In this document: positions 13,150 to 25,082 of the stretch, one piece after another
How positions within the stretch are numbered: position 1 is the stretch's first letter
How the letters are laid out: every line of letters starts with the position of its first letter
Assembly (NCBI GenBank): GCA_025618425.1
Contig: CM046846.1
Location: 32,295,409-32,359,408 of the forward strand
Origin: Heliocidaris tuberculata
Taxonomy: Eukaryota > Echinodermata > Echinoidea > Camarodonta > Echinometridae
Direction: 5' to 3'
Length of the DNA stretch: 64,000 nt
Notes under the pieces: model-generated
What the model was told of the DNA's origin: nothing
Database searches by the model: none
What the model saw: the letters and a program-made list of their open reading frames with translations, nothing else
Position numbers and translations under genes: made by a program

Positions 13150-13380
13150 CCAGTTCCATTTGTGGGCATATAAAGCAGTGTTATGTCCATAACTAGGAAA
13201 ATGATTATTAACAGAATAATACGTCACAGTCGATTCACCAAATTGGCAATCACAGATTAGCATATTGATGTAATGATCTAATTTTTCGTACATTTTTAAC
13301 TTTCTTATTCTTTGTCAGATTTCTTTCAAACTTTCACCATCCTTTTTTTTCTAATTTTCTCATTTCACAGAAATCAGTTT
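13150..13380 (-). mobile_element. Family A MITE fragment (reverse orientation)
   Basis: It contains GATTCACCAAATTGGCAAT, CAGATTTCTTTCAAACTTTC and CATTTCACAGAAATCAG, which are the reverse complement of the left half of the family A element (39455-40019). No terminal repeat remains at either end, so it is a truncated copy. Confidence 0.6.
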
Positions 13381-14109
13381 AACTAACAACCCAATTAGGA
13401 TTTATTTTGATTCAATTTGATTTCATTTGATATATCTTTTTCTGTTTAATGCCTTTTTAAATTTTTGTCTGCATTTTTTGCAAACAATTAAACTTCTAAA
13501 AATATCATACATTTCAAAATGTTATTTTAGAAAGTGACAGAACTAGCACATTTGAATAATTCCCAAGAGGTTTGTCGACAGAAATCAGCGAGCAAACAAC
13601 AACCCACTTCATAATCCCAAAAGTATTTCTGTAGGCAGTACCTGCTTATTGGTGATTTATATCAAAAAATATATGCCATGACGGCCTTCACCATGTTCGC
13701 AATAACGAAAATTAAAATTACAATACAATTTTATTTACTTTGCATTATTGCTGGAGGATTATGCCTTTTCTTGACTCATGCTGGGCTGATATGATAAGGC
13801 TTAACAAGTAGCAGTATTGAAAATATTCACATTGATTAAAAGCAAGACAGCGAGAGAAACGATTCTAAAAGAAATAGCTGAGAATGGGATTTACTATTTC
13901 ACACTCGCGTCTTCTTATCATGGCGCAGATCCGGGGTACACTGGGGTGCGATCCACCATTAGAATAGCAAAACTGAGAGGGAAAGTGGAAGCGAGGGGGA
14001 AAACATGAGAAGAAGATCGAAACCCCTCCAGTACATCGATTCATTTGACCCTACGCCACGGTCTATTATTATAAATCTTCCCCGTCTTTTTCACTCATCT
14101 CTGTTGCGC

Positions 14110-14800
14110 TTCTCCTTCAAAGTTTAGCTGTTTCCGCGTTAGCATGTTCTTTAAAAGGACCTCATTTCTTTGGTTTTTAGGGCAAATTCATGTTAAGTGT
14201 CACTGCCTTGGGGAAGGCCAGTATGATCGTTTAAAGAGCGACAATTTCTCAGAAGTCGTTTATCCAGGGCATTGGGTAAGGATTTAACATAAATTTCAAG
14301 GGCGAATGGGGTGTAATTTCCATACCGACCAGCCATCTAACACTTAAGAACAACTCTCGAATCCGTTTACAAATTTACTTTTAAAAAAAGCAAACTTAAA
14401 AATAGTTTAGAATCGAGTGGAGATCGTATTTAAAATTTGTCAAAATTAATTTTGTGTAATGTTCAATAAATTGATGTTGGGAGAGGAAAGCTGACAAATA
14501 TTAGATTTCATATTCGCAAATGAGCTTATTTTCTGAATATTCTGTCTTCTTTCATCTGACTATTTTATTTGCCCTCTAATACTTTTTTTTACTCTCGCTC
14601 TATCTCGCTCTTGAAATTTCTGTTTGATCTTTACTCAATGCCCTGGATAAATGACTTCTGAGAAATTGTCGCTCTTTTAGCGATCATACTGGCCTTCCCC
14701 AAAGCAGTGTGACTTTATCTGCATTTGCCCTTGAAACCAAAGAAGTGGGGCCTTTTAAAAGAAAATTCTAACACGGAAAAAGCTTAATGAAAGAGAAACT
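14110..14800. mobile_element. Fold-back element with ~170-bp inverted arms
   Basis: The left arm (about 14110-14282) pairs with about 14632-14800. Matching words include TTCTCAGAAGTCGTTTATCC / GGATAAATGACTTCTGAGAA, GGGGAAGGCCAGTATGATCG / CGATCATACTGGCCTTCCCC, and CCGCGTTAG / CTAACACGG. The ~350-bp interior shows no frame of interest. Confidence 0.75.
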
Positions 14801-15104
14801 GTATTTCTGTTATCTTTCATATTTTTTAAAGAAGTGTTTGGTATCCATTTCTGTCTCATCTAGCTTTTCATATATGTATTGAATTATATATCTCAATATG
14901 TTACTTTATCAAGTGGGTTCGAATAACAGCGAGGAAATGAAAAAAAAAAAAGACTCAATGAAATTTGAGCAAATATGAGCAAAGGATAGGACAGTTATGC
15001 ATTTTAAGGTTTTAATCGTTGGCACATTGTTGACAACTTGGAGCTTTCATATTCTGTTTGCTTTAAGCAGCAAATTTCATAAGTTGCCCTTTTTTTCTTA
15101 AAGG

Positions 15105-15262
15105 AGAATGAAACCCAGGGGAAAATCAATTTTAATGAAAAGAGAGGATAGAGAGGAGCAATTTAAAAAAGTTCCATCAAAATCGGTTAAGAAATGAAAA
15201 AGTTATGAAATTTTGAAAAGTCTCAATTTACTTTCTATTGCGATCCTCAAATTGGCAGTGTT
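15105..15262 (+). repeat. Diverged family A-like MITE fragment
   Basis: It carries AGAATGAAACCCAGG, AAGAAATGAAAAAGTTATGA and CAAATTGGCAGTGTTGC. This is the word order of the family A left half but strongly diverged, so it may be a sister subfamily. Confidence 0.35.
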
Positions 15263-15344
15263 GCTTCAAAGTTACAGGTTTAGTAGTACAACTCTCGATA
15301 TGTGGCGACAAAAAAATTTCACCAGCCCTCTAAAAGTCGCTCAG

Positions 15345-15533
15345 TGGGGGGGGGGGGGGTATGGGGAACAGTTTCCCGCTACAATTATCTGACAAGCAAA
15401 AAAAAAAGGGTTTCCGTTCTAAAAAAAAGGGGGGGCGGCACAATCACAAAGAGGGGGCACAATGAATACTTTTCTTTCAAAATGGGGGGGGGGGGCATGG
15501 GCCAGGATTGCCCCCCCCCCTAAATCCGCCACT
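15345..15533. mobile_element. Partial hAT-like end with G-rich subterminal region
   Basis: On the reverse strand, beginning near 15533, the sequence reads CAGTGGCGGATTTAG followed by a long G-run. This is the same architecture (CAG start, GGCG, then poly-G) as the complete hAT-type elements at 27761, 48920 and 58699. G-runs recur at 15345-15358 and 15485-15496. No opposite end or target duplication was found. Confidence 0.4.
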
Positions 15534-15918
15534 GACTTCATGACTTAATTTAAATTCAACTCCAATTTCATCAAGCCATTGATAAGGAAGAGTAAATTGA
15601 CTCATTCGTCAGAAGGTATTGATATATCAGTTATTTAAAGCATGCAAACTATTGTATTCCTTTCGCAATTACACAAATTGAATATGTTTACCCTGAAGAG
15701 ATAGCCAACGGAATGGCTAAAACTTTCAAAAGATTTAATTCGACACTCAGGCATCATGGCAAATCTAACTTTTATAAAAACATGGCCGAAGGCCCATCCT
15801 ATTTTTAAGAACTATTTCCCGGATACTTTGTATTCCCAAATTTTGATTTTTTTTTTTTTTGGAATTACGCGTCAAAAATAACTGTTTAGATCAATGAAAT
15901 CAAGCAACTATATCATTC

Positions 15919-16235
15919 GGGGGGGGGGGGGGAGTTTCATAAAGCTGTTCGTAAAGTTACGCATGACTTTACGAATGACTTAAATATGACAAGCCAAATG
16001 GGATGCTCAATCATTTTTAACTGCATCAACTAAAGTTGAACTGTACAGATGTAGATTAACATTCTTATTATAAGAAACATTTTTAATGCAAAGGATATTT
16101 TTTTCCAATAATTTTATTGCGGTTATTGGAAATACAGTCACACTTTGTTAAAACATCAGGAAAAACTTGGGGCATCCTATCTGGCACTTCATATTTTAGT
16201 CCTTCGTGCGTAACAGCTTTATGAAACACCCCCGG
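15919..16235. mobile_element. Hairpin MITE (GTTTCATAAAGCTGTTCGTAA family), long copy
   Basis: The left end GTTTCATAAAGCTGTTCGTA matches, inverted, the right end CGTAACAGCTTTATGAAAC. A GGGGGG/CCCCC edge lies on each side. The same terminal sequence defines the short element at 63060-63227. Non-coding interior. Confidence 0.65.
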
Positions 16236-17160
16236 GTGTTCTATTTATCTATTGGTGGATATCTTAGGGGCGTTTTCATTTTGTAACTATTACTTCAAAA
16301 TATTTAAATAATAAGTAATTACACTTTCAAATAAATTTCAATCTTCCGGTATTATCAACAATTTTGATAATCTATACGTACGTCCGAAGCAGCAGTCCGA
16401 TTATATAGATATATATTAGCTGGGAGAGACTGACAGAAATTTGGAATGGTTGAATTTACAGACAATGCATACTATGTCAACTATTTTATTGGAATTATAT
16501 CAGTCCGTAGAGATTATGGACTGAACATGAAATATCAATGAAGGAAAGGCTTATTAAGAGTCTGCAGATAATGTGCACATTTTTGTTGTTGCTGTCATTA
16601 CAGTGTTTCCCAACAAGTGATATAGTTTGGTTGATTTTAATCGCTTTGACATACACTTACATTGATGGAATCTTGTTTTATTCTATAGTTTACTAGAAGA
16701 CGATTCCATTCAGCTTCGGAAAATGCTACTGTAACGACAACCATAGAAACTATATCTTCCAAAACGAGAAAACGCTTCCGAACTTCGTAATGTTTTGAAG
16801 ATGTTCTTGTGACACTGATACATAGATTTGTCTCTAGTATCCTCTAGTCGTATAAAGGTTTTCATTTCAAAGGTCTTTCATCGAGAGCACAAAATCTCCT
16901 CATCAGTTCATTCTTACAATTGTTAAGTTCCGTCAAAAATTGAAGGAGAAACATAAGAACTAGTTCATCAGTATGGAACTACATAAAACTGACTTCTGAC
17001 CTTTCGTATGTAATACACTGTATAATGATTCCCTATGTGCAGATGTGAGATAGATTTTAGTTCAGTATTCTTAAAATGCAAATTTCTTTTTCTTCATGAT
17101 AAACACGCCCCCTTAAATAAAGCACTATAGTTTAATCTTTCAGTATATATTTTCTATTAA

Positions 17161-17201
17161 CATCTCTCTCCCTCTCTCTCTTTCTCTCTTCCCTCCCTCT
17201 C

Positions 17202-17247
<46 letters not shown>

Positions 17248-17264
17248 CCTCTCTCCATAGGCAA
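17161..17264. repeat. CT-rich simple repeat
   Basis: Pyrimidine tract of (CT)n with an interrupting C-run of about ten bases. Confidence 0.95.
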
Positions 17265-17560
17265 CACTATCTTATCTTTTAGGACACCGAATTTGGAACA
17301 TTCTTGACTCTTTGACGTCACTGCAATCTAGGAAAGTGAGTATCTACACAATTTTCTTTTTAGAATGTATCATCTTGCAAATGATTTCGAGGTATATGTC
17401 CGTGCTCTAAATTTGCCCAATTCCAAGGCACACACGAATCGAGGATTTACATTTTAGACTCCCCATTTGACTTGCCGCAGCCTTTATATCTTTTGATTTA
17501 TCTAAATTCTACTTTCTATCATTAAACATGATTTATATTTTTTAGTAAGAGAAAAATCAA

Positions 17561-17988
17561 TCAGTCAGACCCAACTCCGAAAAACCGAGCACAGGTATAT
17601 ACTCCGAAAACGGCGTATGAATATAGAGCCCTCATCGTTCAGTGCGAGGCAGTGTGTACAAAAGGCATGGGGAAAATCTTGCAAAGTCAACCTGCCAACG
17701 ATATATGTATTTTTAAAAATAATGCTGCGTGTCAAATATCTTCAAAATCCTTGAATGATACGTCATATGAAATTACTTTCAAATGACAAACATTTGAAAT
17801 AAATATATCCGCAGCATTATTTTTGAAAAATATATTACCAACAGCAGGTCGACATTGCACGATTTTCAACATGCCTTTTGTACACACTGTCTTGCACTGA
17901 ACGATGAGGGTTCTATATTCATCTTGCTTCATACGCTGTTTTCGGAGTATATGCCTGTGCTCGGTTTTCCGGAGTTGGGTTTGACTGT
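17561..17988. mobile_element. Fold-back element with ~170-bp arms and short loop
   Basis: The left arm (17561-17732) pairs with the right arm (about 17810-17988): CAGTCAGACCCAACTCCG / GGAGTTGGGTTTGACTG, ACCGAGCACAGG / CCTGTGCTCGG, CCTCATCGTTCAGTGC / GCACTGAACGATGAGG, and AAAATAATGCTGCG / CGCAGCATTATTTT. The loop is only about 75 bp, so the whole could form a large hairpin. The arms have diverged by substitutions and small indels. Confidence 0.8.
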
Positions 17989-18044
17989 CAATCAAATTGC
18001 GAAAGCCAATGGATGATCGGGAAGAGGGAAACTTAAAGGGGAAT

Positions 18045-18836
18045 AAAAGGCAACAAACATTAGCCTATAATCATGTAGATAATTTTCAGCCTATTACAAA
18101 TATCTTGAAATTACTCCTATTCGATTATTTAAGAAGGAGAGCAATGTCTCAAAAAAGTTGCAGTTTCCTTGTTATATATTATCCCACGGGCGCTGCCATT
18201 TTCTTTACAAAGTAATGTCAGAGCAGTGCTATTTGTGAGATACCCACTGACCTGTTTACTAGCTACGATGACACTCATGGTCACCTGTGGAATGCATGAC
18301 ACTGGATTTTCTCATAATAAACCATTTTTGTAGTCATGTACATTCAAATGAAGATACTTTTATCCAGTCATATAACCTATTTGTGTTAAGATATTTGGTT
18401 CAGCTGTTTCATAGGTGGGGCGGTTTCTTTTGTTAAGCAAGATTTGGCATGCACAAGTTGTTGCTTGGTCAGACAAAGGTTCGTCAATTCTTTAAAATAA
18501 CTGACAAAGATCTACATACAACTGCTCCTAGATATCACCTGTGCGAGACGCTGGGGGTACCAAGATGGCTGCCATTTTGCACTGGTGGTTTTAAGTTGTA
18601 CAATAGCTATTCATTATGCAACATCACATCCATTGTGTACAGGGAAATGGACATGTACTATTATGACATCACAGTTTTTTTCAAAATGGCAGCCTCCATG
18701 GGATAATATCTAGCAAGGAATCTGTAAACTTTAGAGAGATTGTTCTCCTTACTGAGTAATCAAATAGGAGTATTTTCAAGATATTTTGAACAGGCCGACA
18801 ATTTTCCACATGATTATCAGCTAATGTTTGTAGAGT
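18045..18836. mobile_element. Fold-back element with ~155-bp arms
   Basis: The left arm (18045-18205) pairs with 18682-18836: CAACAAACATTAGC / GCTAATGTTTGTAG, CTCCTATTCGATTA / TAATCAAATAGGAG, and GCGCTGCCATTTT / AAAATGGCAGCCT. It begins only about 57 bp after the fold-back at 17561-17988, so it could be an insertion cluster. The ~475-bp interior is non-coding. Confidence 0.75.
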
Positions 18837-18893
18837 TTCATTAGATGAAAAATCAAAAAAGAGTGTTGGGGGTTGGTGGCTGGTGGGCATGAG

Positions 18894-18942
18894 TGCGCGC
18901 GCGCGTGTGTGTTGTGTGTGTGTGGGTGTGGGTGTTGGTGAG
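18894..18942. repeat. GC/GT-dinucleotide microsatellite
   Basis: A CGCGCGCG block passes into interrupted GT dinucleotides. Confidence 0.85.
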
Positions 18943-18959
18943 AGAGACATAGACGTAGA

Positions 18960-19854
18960 GAGATCGACAGTAGGATCGGGTATAGTGTCAGAGTTTTAAT
19001 TTGTCTATGGTCAGAGCATAGGTGTCAGAGTAAGAACTATGACGTCATAATGGGTTATTTCCTTGTTTGGGGTATTTTTCAAGTTTTGGTGGGGTTTTTT
19101 GTGTCTTTTATACCCCATGAATAAGAAATCTTGAAAGAAAAAATATTTTAATGTTTGAAATGCCCGTTACCTATAATTATTTCCTTCTTCTATATTAAAC
19201 AAAAAGGTACAAAGCTTTGGAATGTAATACATTTTCTATCTCATTTGTTTATATCATTTGTACACGACAGATCTGATAGTCTGGATTGGATGCAGGCTTC
19301 TTATTTCCTACAGTCGTCTTTCATTATCATCAATACTTTTGCAAGAAGTCTTGACACAGATAGAGAATTTATATTCGTTATCCTAGAAAAGATGGCTATG
19401 AATACACTTATCAAGTTCGAAGAGATGAAGAGAGATAAAAAGGTGGACTAACTAAAGGAATCGAGTGGGAACTCTATATCAAGGCCTGGATTAAGGAAAT
19501 TAAAACTCAATCAGAAATGAATAAATCATTTGCATCCATTGCTCTAGCTTTTCACAGTCGCGGAATAACTGATTCGTAGAATGCTCTTTGTCAGTTGGAT
19601 TGATATCTCATTGAAACTCAGTGAAATTGATGGTCGCATCCATGCACTTATTTTATCTTAAGTACTGCGGTATTTTTTGCAATGCCGAGAAAAATCAAGC
19701 TTTATCGAAAAAGTAAAATTGAGCAATTACAGTGTAATGCGAATATTCGTTGACGATGTTCTCATAAACTTAAACATTGTATTCATCATTTATTGATTGA
19801 TTTTTTTCTTCCTAATTTACAACAAGTAATATTTGTGGCCATTTATATAGCAAA
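18960..19854. other. Upstream region of the GPCR gene
   Basis: Non-coding, no named repeat. About 50 bp before the GPCR start, a pyrimidine tract ending in ACAACAAG (about 19800-19826) could be the splice acceptor of a 5'UTR intron, which is common for intronless-CDS GPCR genes. No TATA box can be assigned with confidence. Confidence 0.35.
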
Positions 19855-21000
19855 ATGGACTATGTAGATAATTACACCATGGACAATTATACGACATCAC
19901 CGTTCCCTAACCCTCCAATGAACAAGGCCTTATATATCGGGTTTCTTCTAGCGGTTCTCATCACTGGTATGATCGCTAATACCAGTTTAATATGGCTAGT
20001 GGCTACCGTCAGGGACCTTCGAACTCCTCCAAGTGTACTCCTAACCAACCAGTCAATAGGGGATCTTTGTTTCTTAGGTTTCTCCATGATCCCTCAGCTG
20101 GTGGCTGCTCTCGTCCCAGGGTACAATCAGCAACCTTGGTTGTGCCATCTCAATCACTTCACTTACTTTACTTCATTCGCCGTCTCCGCCTTGAGCCTAA
20201 TGGCGATCAGCATAGAACGATACTGTGCCATTGTCATCCCACTAAAGTTTCGCATGGTCCGTAGCCTACGCACCACATCCGCTGTGTGCGGGTTCATTTG
20301 GCTTCTTGCGAGTACATTTGGCGCCTATGCTGTATCGGCAACAGAGTCTGCCTCAACGAGATGCACCTATCCCTACGAGCAGCTCTCCTTTCGGATATAT
20401 TTCATGTTCCAGTTGGTTTTTCTATACGTCGTACCCGTGCTTTGCATGACGGTGTTCTATGGCATCTGCGCGCGACACCTCTTGCGGAAAGAGATTCGCA
20501 CCTCCGGTACAGACAACGCGAGAGTCCGTGTTGCCATCAATCTCATGGTCATCACCCTGGTCTTCTCCTTGTGCTGGTTGCCGCATTACATTTACTACTC
20601 GTGGTTCCTATTTTTCTTCGACTTCCACGTGTTCGGCACAAAGTCCATGTACCTCTTCAGGGCAAGTCGAGCCGGGTTATACTACTTTGCATCGTGCATC
20701 AATCCCATAATCCTCTACGCGATGAGCTCATCATTTCGGCGCCATTTTATCCGGAAGGTCACGTGCTTTGTGGCGCATCGCGAGGGACAAGAGAGCAGTC
20801 AGCTCAGCGGGCGTACTTATACAGCTCTTTCTCAACAGCACGTCACCAACGTGATGAATAGCCATAAGAATAACGTCATGGGGCATAACGACGCTCGTGG
20901 ATCGTGTGACGTTCAACTGGATAAGATGGATAAATATGGCGACAAAGAAGAAGAGCAAGTCCTTCGCTGTCCTCGATGCATTCTTGAAGATGGCGTTTGA
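19855..21000 (+). CDS. Class A (rhodopsin-family) GPCR, peptide-receptor type
   Basis: A complete 381-aa seven-helix receptor in a single exon, acting at the plasma membrane and expected to couple to heterotrimeric G proteins. The N-terminus has two N-glycosylation sequons (N6-Y-T, N11-Y-T) and no signal peptide. Helix 1 has GMIAN (N42), helix 2 has IGDL (D70), helix 3 starts near C97 and ends ERY (121-123, in place of DRY), helix 4 has W149, ECL2 has C170 (disulfide partner of C97), helix 5 has P194, helix 6 has FSLCWLPH (C240-W241-L242-P243), and helix 7 has NPIILY (283-288). F294-R-R-H-F and C304 mark helix 8. The CWLPHYIYYSW and CINPIILYAMSSSFRRHF segments resemble bombesin/CCHamide-type neuropeptide receptors. 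That subfamily call is inference and the ligand is unknown. The tail has a CPRC motif and ends EDGV. The start ATG is the first in frame. No neighbouring gene suggests a partner. Confidence 0.9.
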   Translation: MDYVDNYTMDNYTTSPFPNPPMNKALYIGFLLAVLITGMIANTSLIWLVATVRDLRTPPSVLLTNQSIGDLCFLGFSMIPQLVAALVPGYNQQPWLCHLNHFTYFTSFAVSALSLMAISIERYCAIVIPLKFRMVRSLRTTSAVCGFIWLLASTFGAYAVSATESASTRCTYPYEQLSFRIYFMFQLVFLYVVPVLCMTVFYGICARHLLRKEIRTSGTDNARVRVAINLMVITLVFSLCWLPHYIYYSWFLFFFDFHVFGTKSMYLFRASRAGLYYFASCINPIILYAMSSSFRRHFIRKVTCFVAHREGQESSQLSGRTYTALSQQHVTNVMNSHKNNVMGHNDARGSCDVQLDKMDKYGDKEEEQVLRCPRCILEDGV

Positions 21001-21088
21001 ATGGACTCGAATTACGTCTACTGCTGTTTCATCAGTGGTGTGGCACCAAGAGGCTGTTCCTCTCGAATTGAATGGCACAAAAAATGAA

Positions 21089-21094
21089 AATAAA
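21089..21094 (+). terminator. Candidate polyadenylation signal of the GPCR gene
   Basis: An AATAAA hexamer lies about 90 bp after the GPCR stop codon. Given the AT richness, this is only a candidate. Confidence 0.35.
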
Positions 21095-23538
21095 AAAGTA
21101 ACAGAGAGAATGGGGTGAGATGAAAAGAGGGGGTGAGAGGGGAAATCGTGAGAAGAAAATGACATGACCCCCTTCCATCAATCCTGTTCCGCTCGGTCGC
21201 TTTGCTCCCTCAATTTTTTCCATCTAGTAAGACCAGTACCAAACCTCCATCCCATTCCTGGATCCAAGCTACGCCATCCCTTTTTTTCATTAAAAAAAAA
21301 TCATCTGCTCAATGAGATCGAGACGGATGGTAAAGTGTATATATTTTTAAATATTTATATTTATTTGATTGGATGTATTCTGCTATACAGGGCAAGTCGA
21401 AGTCACTTTGTGCCATAAGTTACCATCAGCATCTAATGCTTTTTTTCAGATTTAGTTTTTATTTCATTTGATTGTCATTTTTCAAAGCATTTAACTATAA
21501 CTCTAGTGCAATATAAAAATGATTGACAACGAAACTAAACGCAGAAACATTTTCAATTATTACCATGATTACAAGCAAAAGAAAGAGCATTAAAGTTTGA
21601 GTTATAAGAAACAAAAATAACAACAGTGAAGACTATACATCAAAGTAATTATATGAAAATGAGAACGGAAACAGAGACCATCATATTTTAGTACATCTGG
21701 TGATTGTTTTAAGTTGATAGCCTATAGAGCTTCGATGATAAAAAATACTAAAGGAAATTTATATTTTCGATGATGATTATCAAATTATTAATATTCTCTT
21801 AAACTTGACAACGTATAGGAGACAAGATTACCAGTAGGCCTAAGTGACCTATGGCCTACATTGGGACATTTTTATCCATGATTTCGTCAGTAAATGTGTT
21901 GAATAACAAATTCAACAATATTCATGACATTTTATAAAAGGATGAGTATCTATAGCAAGAAATCGTTTAATCATTCAAACATACTGTATATATAGCCTTA
22001 TATTTTCCAGATACATTCTTAATAGAAGTTTATGATTTACGTTTTAATTGAAAGGTAGTATATGCTTAAAAGTGTATCAGGACAACTGACATATACGATC
22101 CCCATCCCCATCCCCGTACAACTAGGCCCATCCTGAGAAGCTCCTACATGGGACAACCACTGCCTAGGACAGCTACCCCGGACACCAACTTCCGCCGACT
22201 ACTATACACCTTTCGCAGTACTATCCCCACAGTAACTGACACCTTGTTATAGTTTAATCCCCTCTACAAGGGGCAGATATCTGGGGTAGTTGACTGGGTG
22301 TTATTGTCCTATAATCATATTTGCCCTAACGGTTAGTGGTCCAACGAGGTACTTGTTAATAGTTGTGCGGGCTCTTTTTGAGGGGAGAGTTATCCTATAA
22401 TTATAATCATTGTATGAAAGCTTTTATCAAGTCATTGCATTCAACTTGATAAAGGCACGTTGATCTATTTGATTGAAATTAGTATATAACTCATGATTGG
22501 TTGTGAATACGTTTAAAGATTGAAGATATTTTAAACATGGTTATATATTCATATCATTCATGCATTTCAACAGTAAGGTATCTGTTTGCATGGTTTGTGT
22601 GTTCAATTTTTGACACCTGGATCAGGTACGAGTCTAAAGGCATTAGTGATATTCGTTTGGGAGAGGCACTGAGAGACATTCTGATCTTGCAGATTATTCA
22701 CAACACTCTTTCTCGTAATGCTTGCACTAAGCAGAACGCAATTTGATTGTTAAATGAGGCTTCTTCTTCTTCTCGTTTTCTTGTTTTCTTCAAGTACATT
22801 AGCTTCAAGAAATATTCGAGAATGAGAAATCAATTTAAAAAGCAAAAGACCTACTTTTAAGCCCCTCTTCCCGTATCACGCATCGCTGTTGTAGAGCGAA
22901 AGAGAAAAAGAGAGAGAGAGAGAGAGAGGGGGGGGGGGGGGGGACAGGCAGAGGGGATCGGTTTAGAAAATTGAAATAATAGAGAGAAAATGACAGGGAA
23001 CATGTAGGAAAGAGATAAAAGAGGGAGAGAGTGAAAGATAGATATTGAAGAAAAGAAAACAGAGAGAGAGAGAGTGTGTGTTTTTTAGATTGGTAATATT
23101 AATCAACTGATTCATTAAACTTTCATGAGGGATAAGTACCGACACATCATCCAGAGCTTATAACAGTTGCCATATCAGATCAATCTACTTCAAAAATAAT
23201 CTATATGAAAATGAGCTAGGGCGAAATATGAATTTCTAGTCGATGCCAGCTCTCTTTTTTAGGGGCTCCTCATAAAAGAGTTTGAAGAGTTTGTCGCCTG
23301 ATCCGTCAAATGGAAAAGCAATCGCTCTATTTTTCACTCCTAAACTGACGGTAACACTCCTCGGCGGCATGAGCGCGTTTTTTCTTTCGGCTTTACATCA
23401 AGATGATCTTTTCCATCTCACATATTATTGTTAGAGTTAGAGATTCAGAACTGCTTTAGTACATTTAAGTAAACTTTACTTCGGATCATTAAACATTATA
23501 ATGTTTGACGCATCAAGCAATTGATCTCTCCCTCCTCG

Positions 23539-23592
<54 letters not shown>

Positions 23593-25000
23593 GTAAATGT
23601 ATACTTTTATTTGTGCCATTTTCCATCACAAATAAATGGTTTCCGTAGTAATATGGAATAATAAATGGAAAACAAAACACGTACAGCAACGAAAGGTCAA
23701 GTGTGCATGATTAAAAATTGAAATATTAGGCCTAATTACATGGATTAGGCTCTCAACAGAATATTTTGAATATTTTCACTTGAATTAGATTCTAAATCTG
23801 ATTAATGATTGCGTACATGACTGTAAGGGCTACTTTGACTAGAAAATAACTGTTTGCCAACAGTTTTGTAATTATTGTACGATTTCAGCAGTTTTCTATT
23901 ATTGACGCATTCAGAGTGTTTTGTGTGTAAGACGGTTATTTAATTTTATTATACATGGCTTAAGAATGCGAGATTGATGGACATATTTCGAAAACTTCAA
24001 AACAAGAAGACCAATTACTTTGTCAACTCAAGGTAATGATCATAAGATGGGACGAATAATTTCTATTGCTGGTATATGCTTTGCCCTTACTAGAAGTTCA
24101 TTAGTTTGAAAAGGGTAAATAATTATACAATAAAAATCAATTAACAATGTCTCAATATCTTCATCATCAATGAACTGTCTACTGAAGTTAGTATATTCAA
24201 TTCAGTCCAGTTTAACGTTTTAACCTGATAATGAAAAAGTTTTGGGATCTTTTAGCAACCCAACAAAAGGACAACGAATTCTATTCTATTCTATTCTATT
24301 CGGCAAGAATAACTCTAAAACCATAGTAATCATTATGTGAGGAGTAATTTTAAAGGAATCCCATTCAATAGTCACCATCAATTGCTTTTCATAACCTTTC
24401 GGGTTTATTCTTCGAGCTTTTCTGAATTCGAACTTATTTTTTTCTGAATTTCGAAAAGTGTGAAGTAGTAGGCCTACCTTACAATGTATGATGGGCAAAG
24501 GAGAAGTCCATAAACATTTTAAAACATTTATTTCAAATGAAAATTAAACCCGAGCATTACCATTACCACCCAATCTCAGGAAGCGCAAAAATATTGTCAT
24601 CATCAATCGATTGCTTTCCATCACCCTTAATATGAACAGATTTTGCAAACGTGTTAAATATTACAAATGGCATTATCTGAATACGAAAGGAGAAGTCCTT
24701 AAAAATTTTAAACTGTAATTTTGAATCGCATTTGATTCCCAATGATTCAGTCAATATAAACGAAGGTTTTAGTGAAAATTTAAATCTGTGGATGTGTCTC
24801 GTTTTGTACATTTTGGGGTCTAATTTTGAACATTACTGATGATTGTGCACCTTGAGCATGTTGATTTGAAAATCCTTGCCACTATATCAAAAGTATTAAT
24901 GAAATAACTTTGATGTACACGGACTCGCTTCTCCTGAAATTAGTGGAGTGGAGAAGATGCACATTTTGTGTGCGGGCAAGCCATGAATCCGACGACTGGG
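21095..25000. other. Non-coding stretch between GPCR and next repeats
   Basis: No gene is recognised; open frames of up to 84 codons have no domain. Simple repeats include (GA)n passing into a G-run at 22905-22943, (GT)n passing into (AT)n at 23541-23592, and a short (ATTCT)n at 24277-24301. A C- and G-rich patch at 22095-22300 has CCCCATCC repeats that I cannot place. Confidence 0.45.
23541..23592. repeat. (GT)n-(AT)n microsatellite
   Basis: About 40 bp of perfect GT dinucleotides followed by ATATATATATAT. Confidence 0.95.
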
Positions 25001-25007
25001 TTGATAA

Positions 25008-25082
25008 TATGTCTGTAAAGCGCTTAGAGACATCGTATATGTATTAGACGCTACATAAATCCAAAATATTATTATTATTATT
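25008..25082 (+). mobile_element. Retroelement 3'-end remnant with (ATT)n tail
   Basis: TGTCTGTAAAGCGCTTAGAG, then a TAGACGCTACATAAAT segment and ATTATTATT, has the shape of a non-LTR retroelement 3' end. It differs in wording from the 6290 and 63650 copies, so it is a separate family. Confidence 0.45.

Noticed and set aside
20286..20861. 191-codon plus-strand frame and other frames overlapping the GPCR
   Set aside because: Out-of-frame shadows of the GPCR coding sequence; no membrane or motif pattern of their own.
22537..22746. 69-codon plus-strand frame
   Set aside because: Protein-like composition in part but no family recognised and no flanking exon signals.
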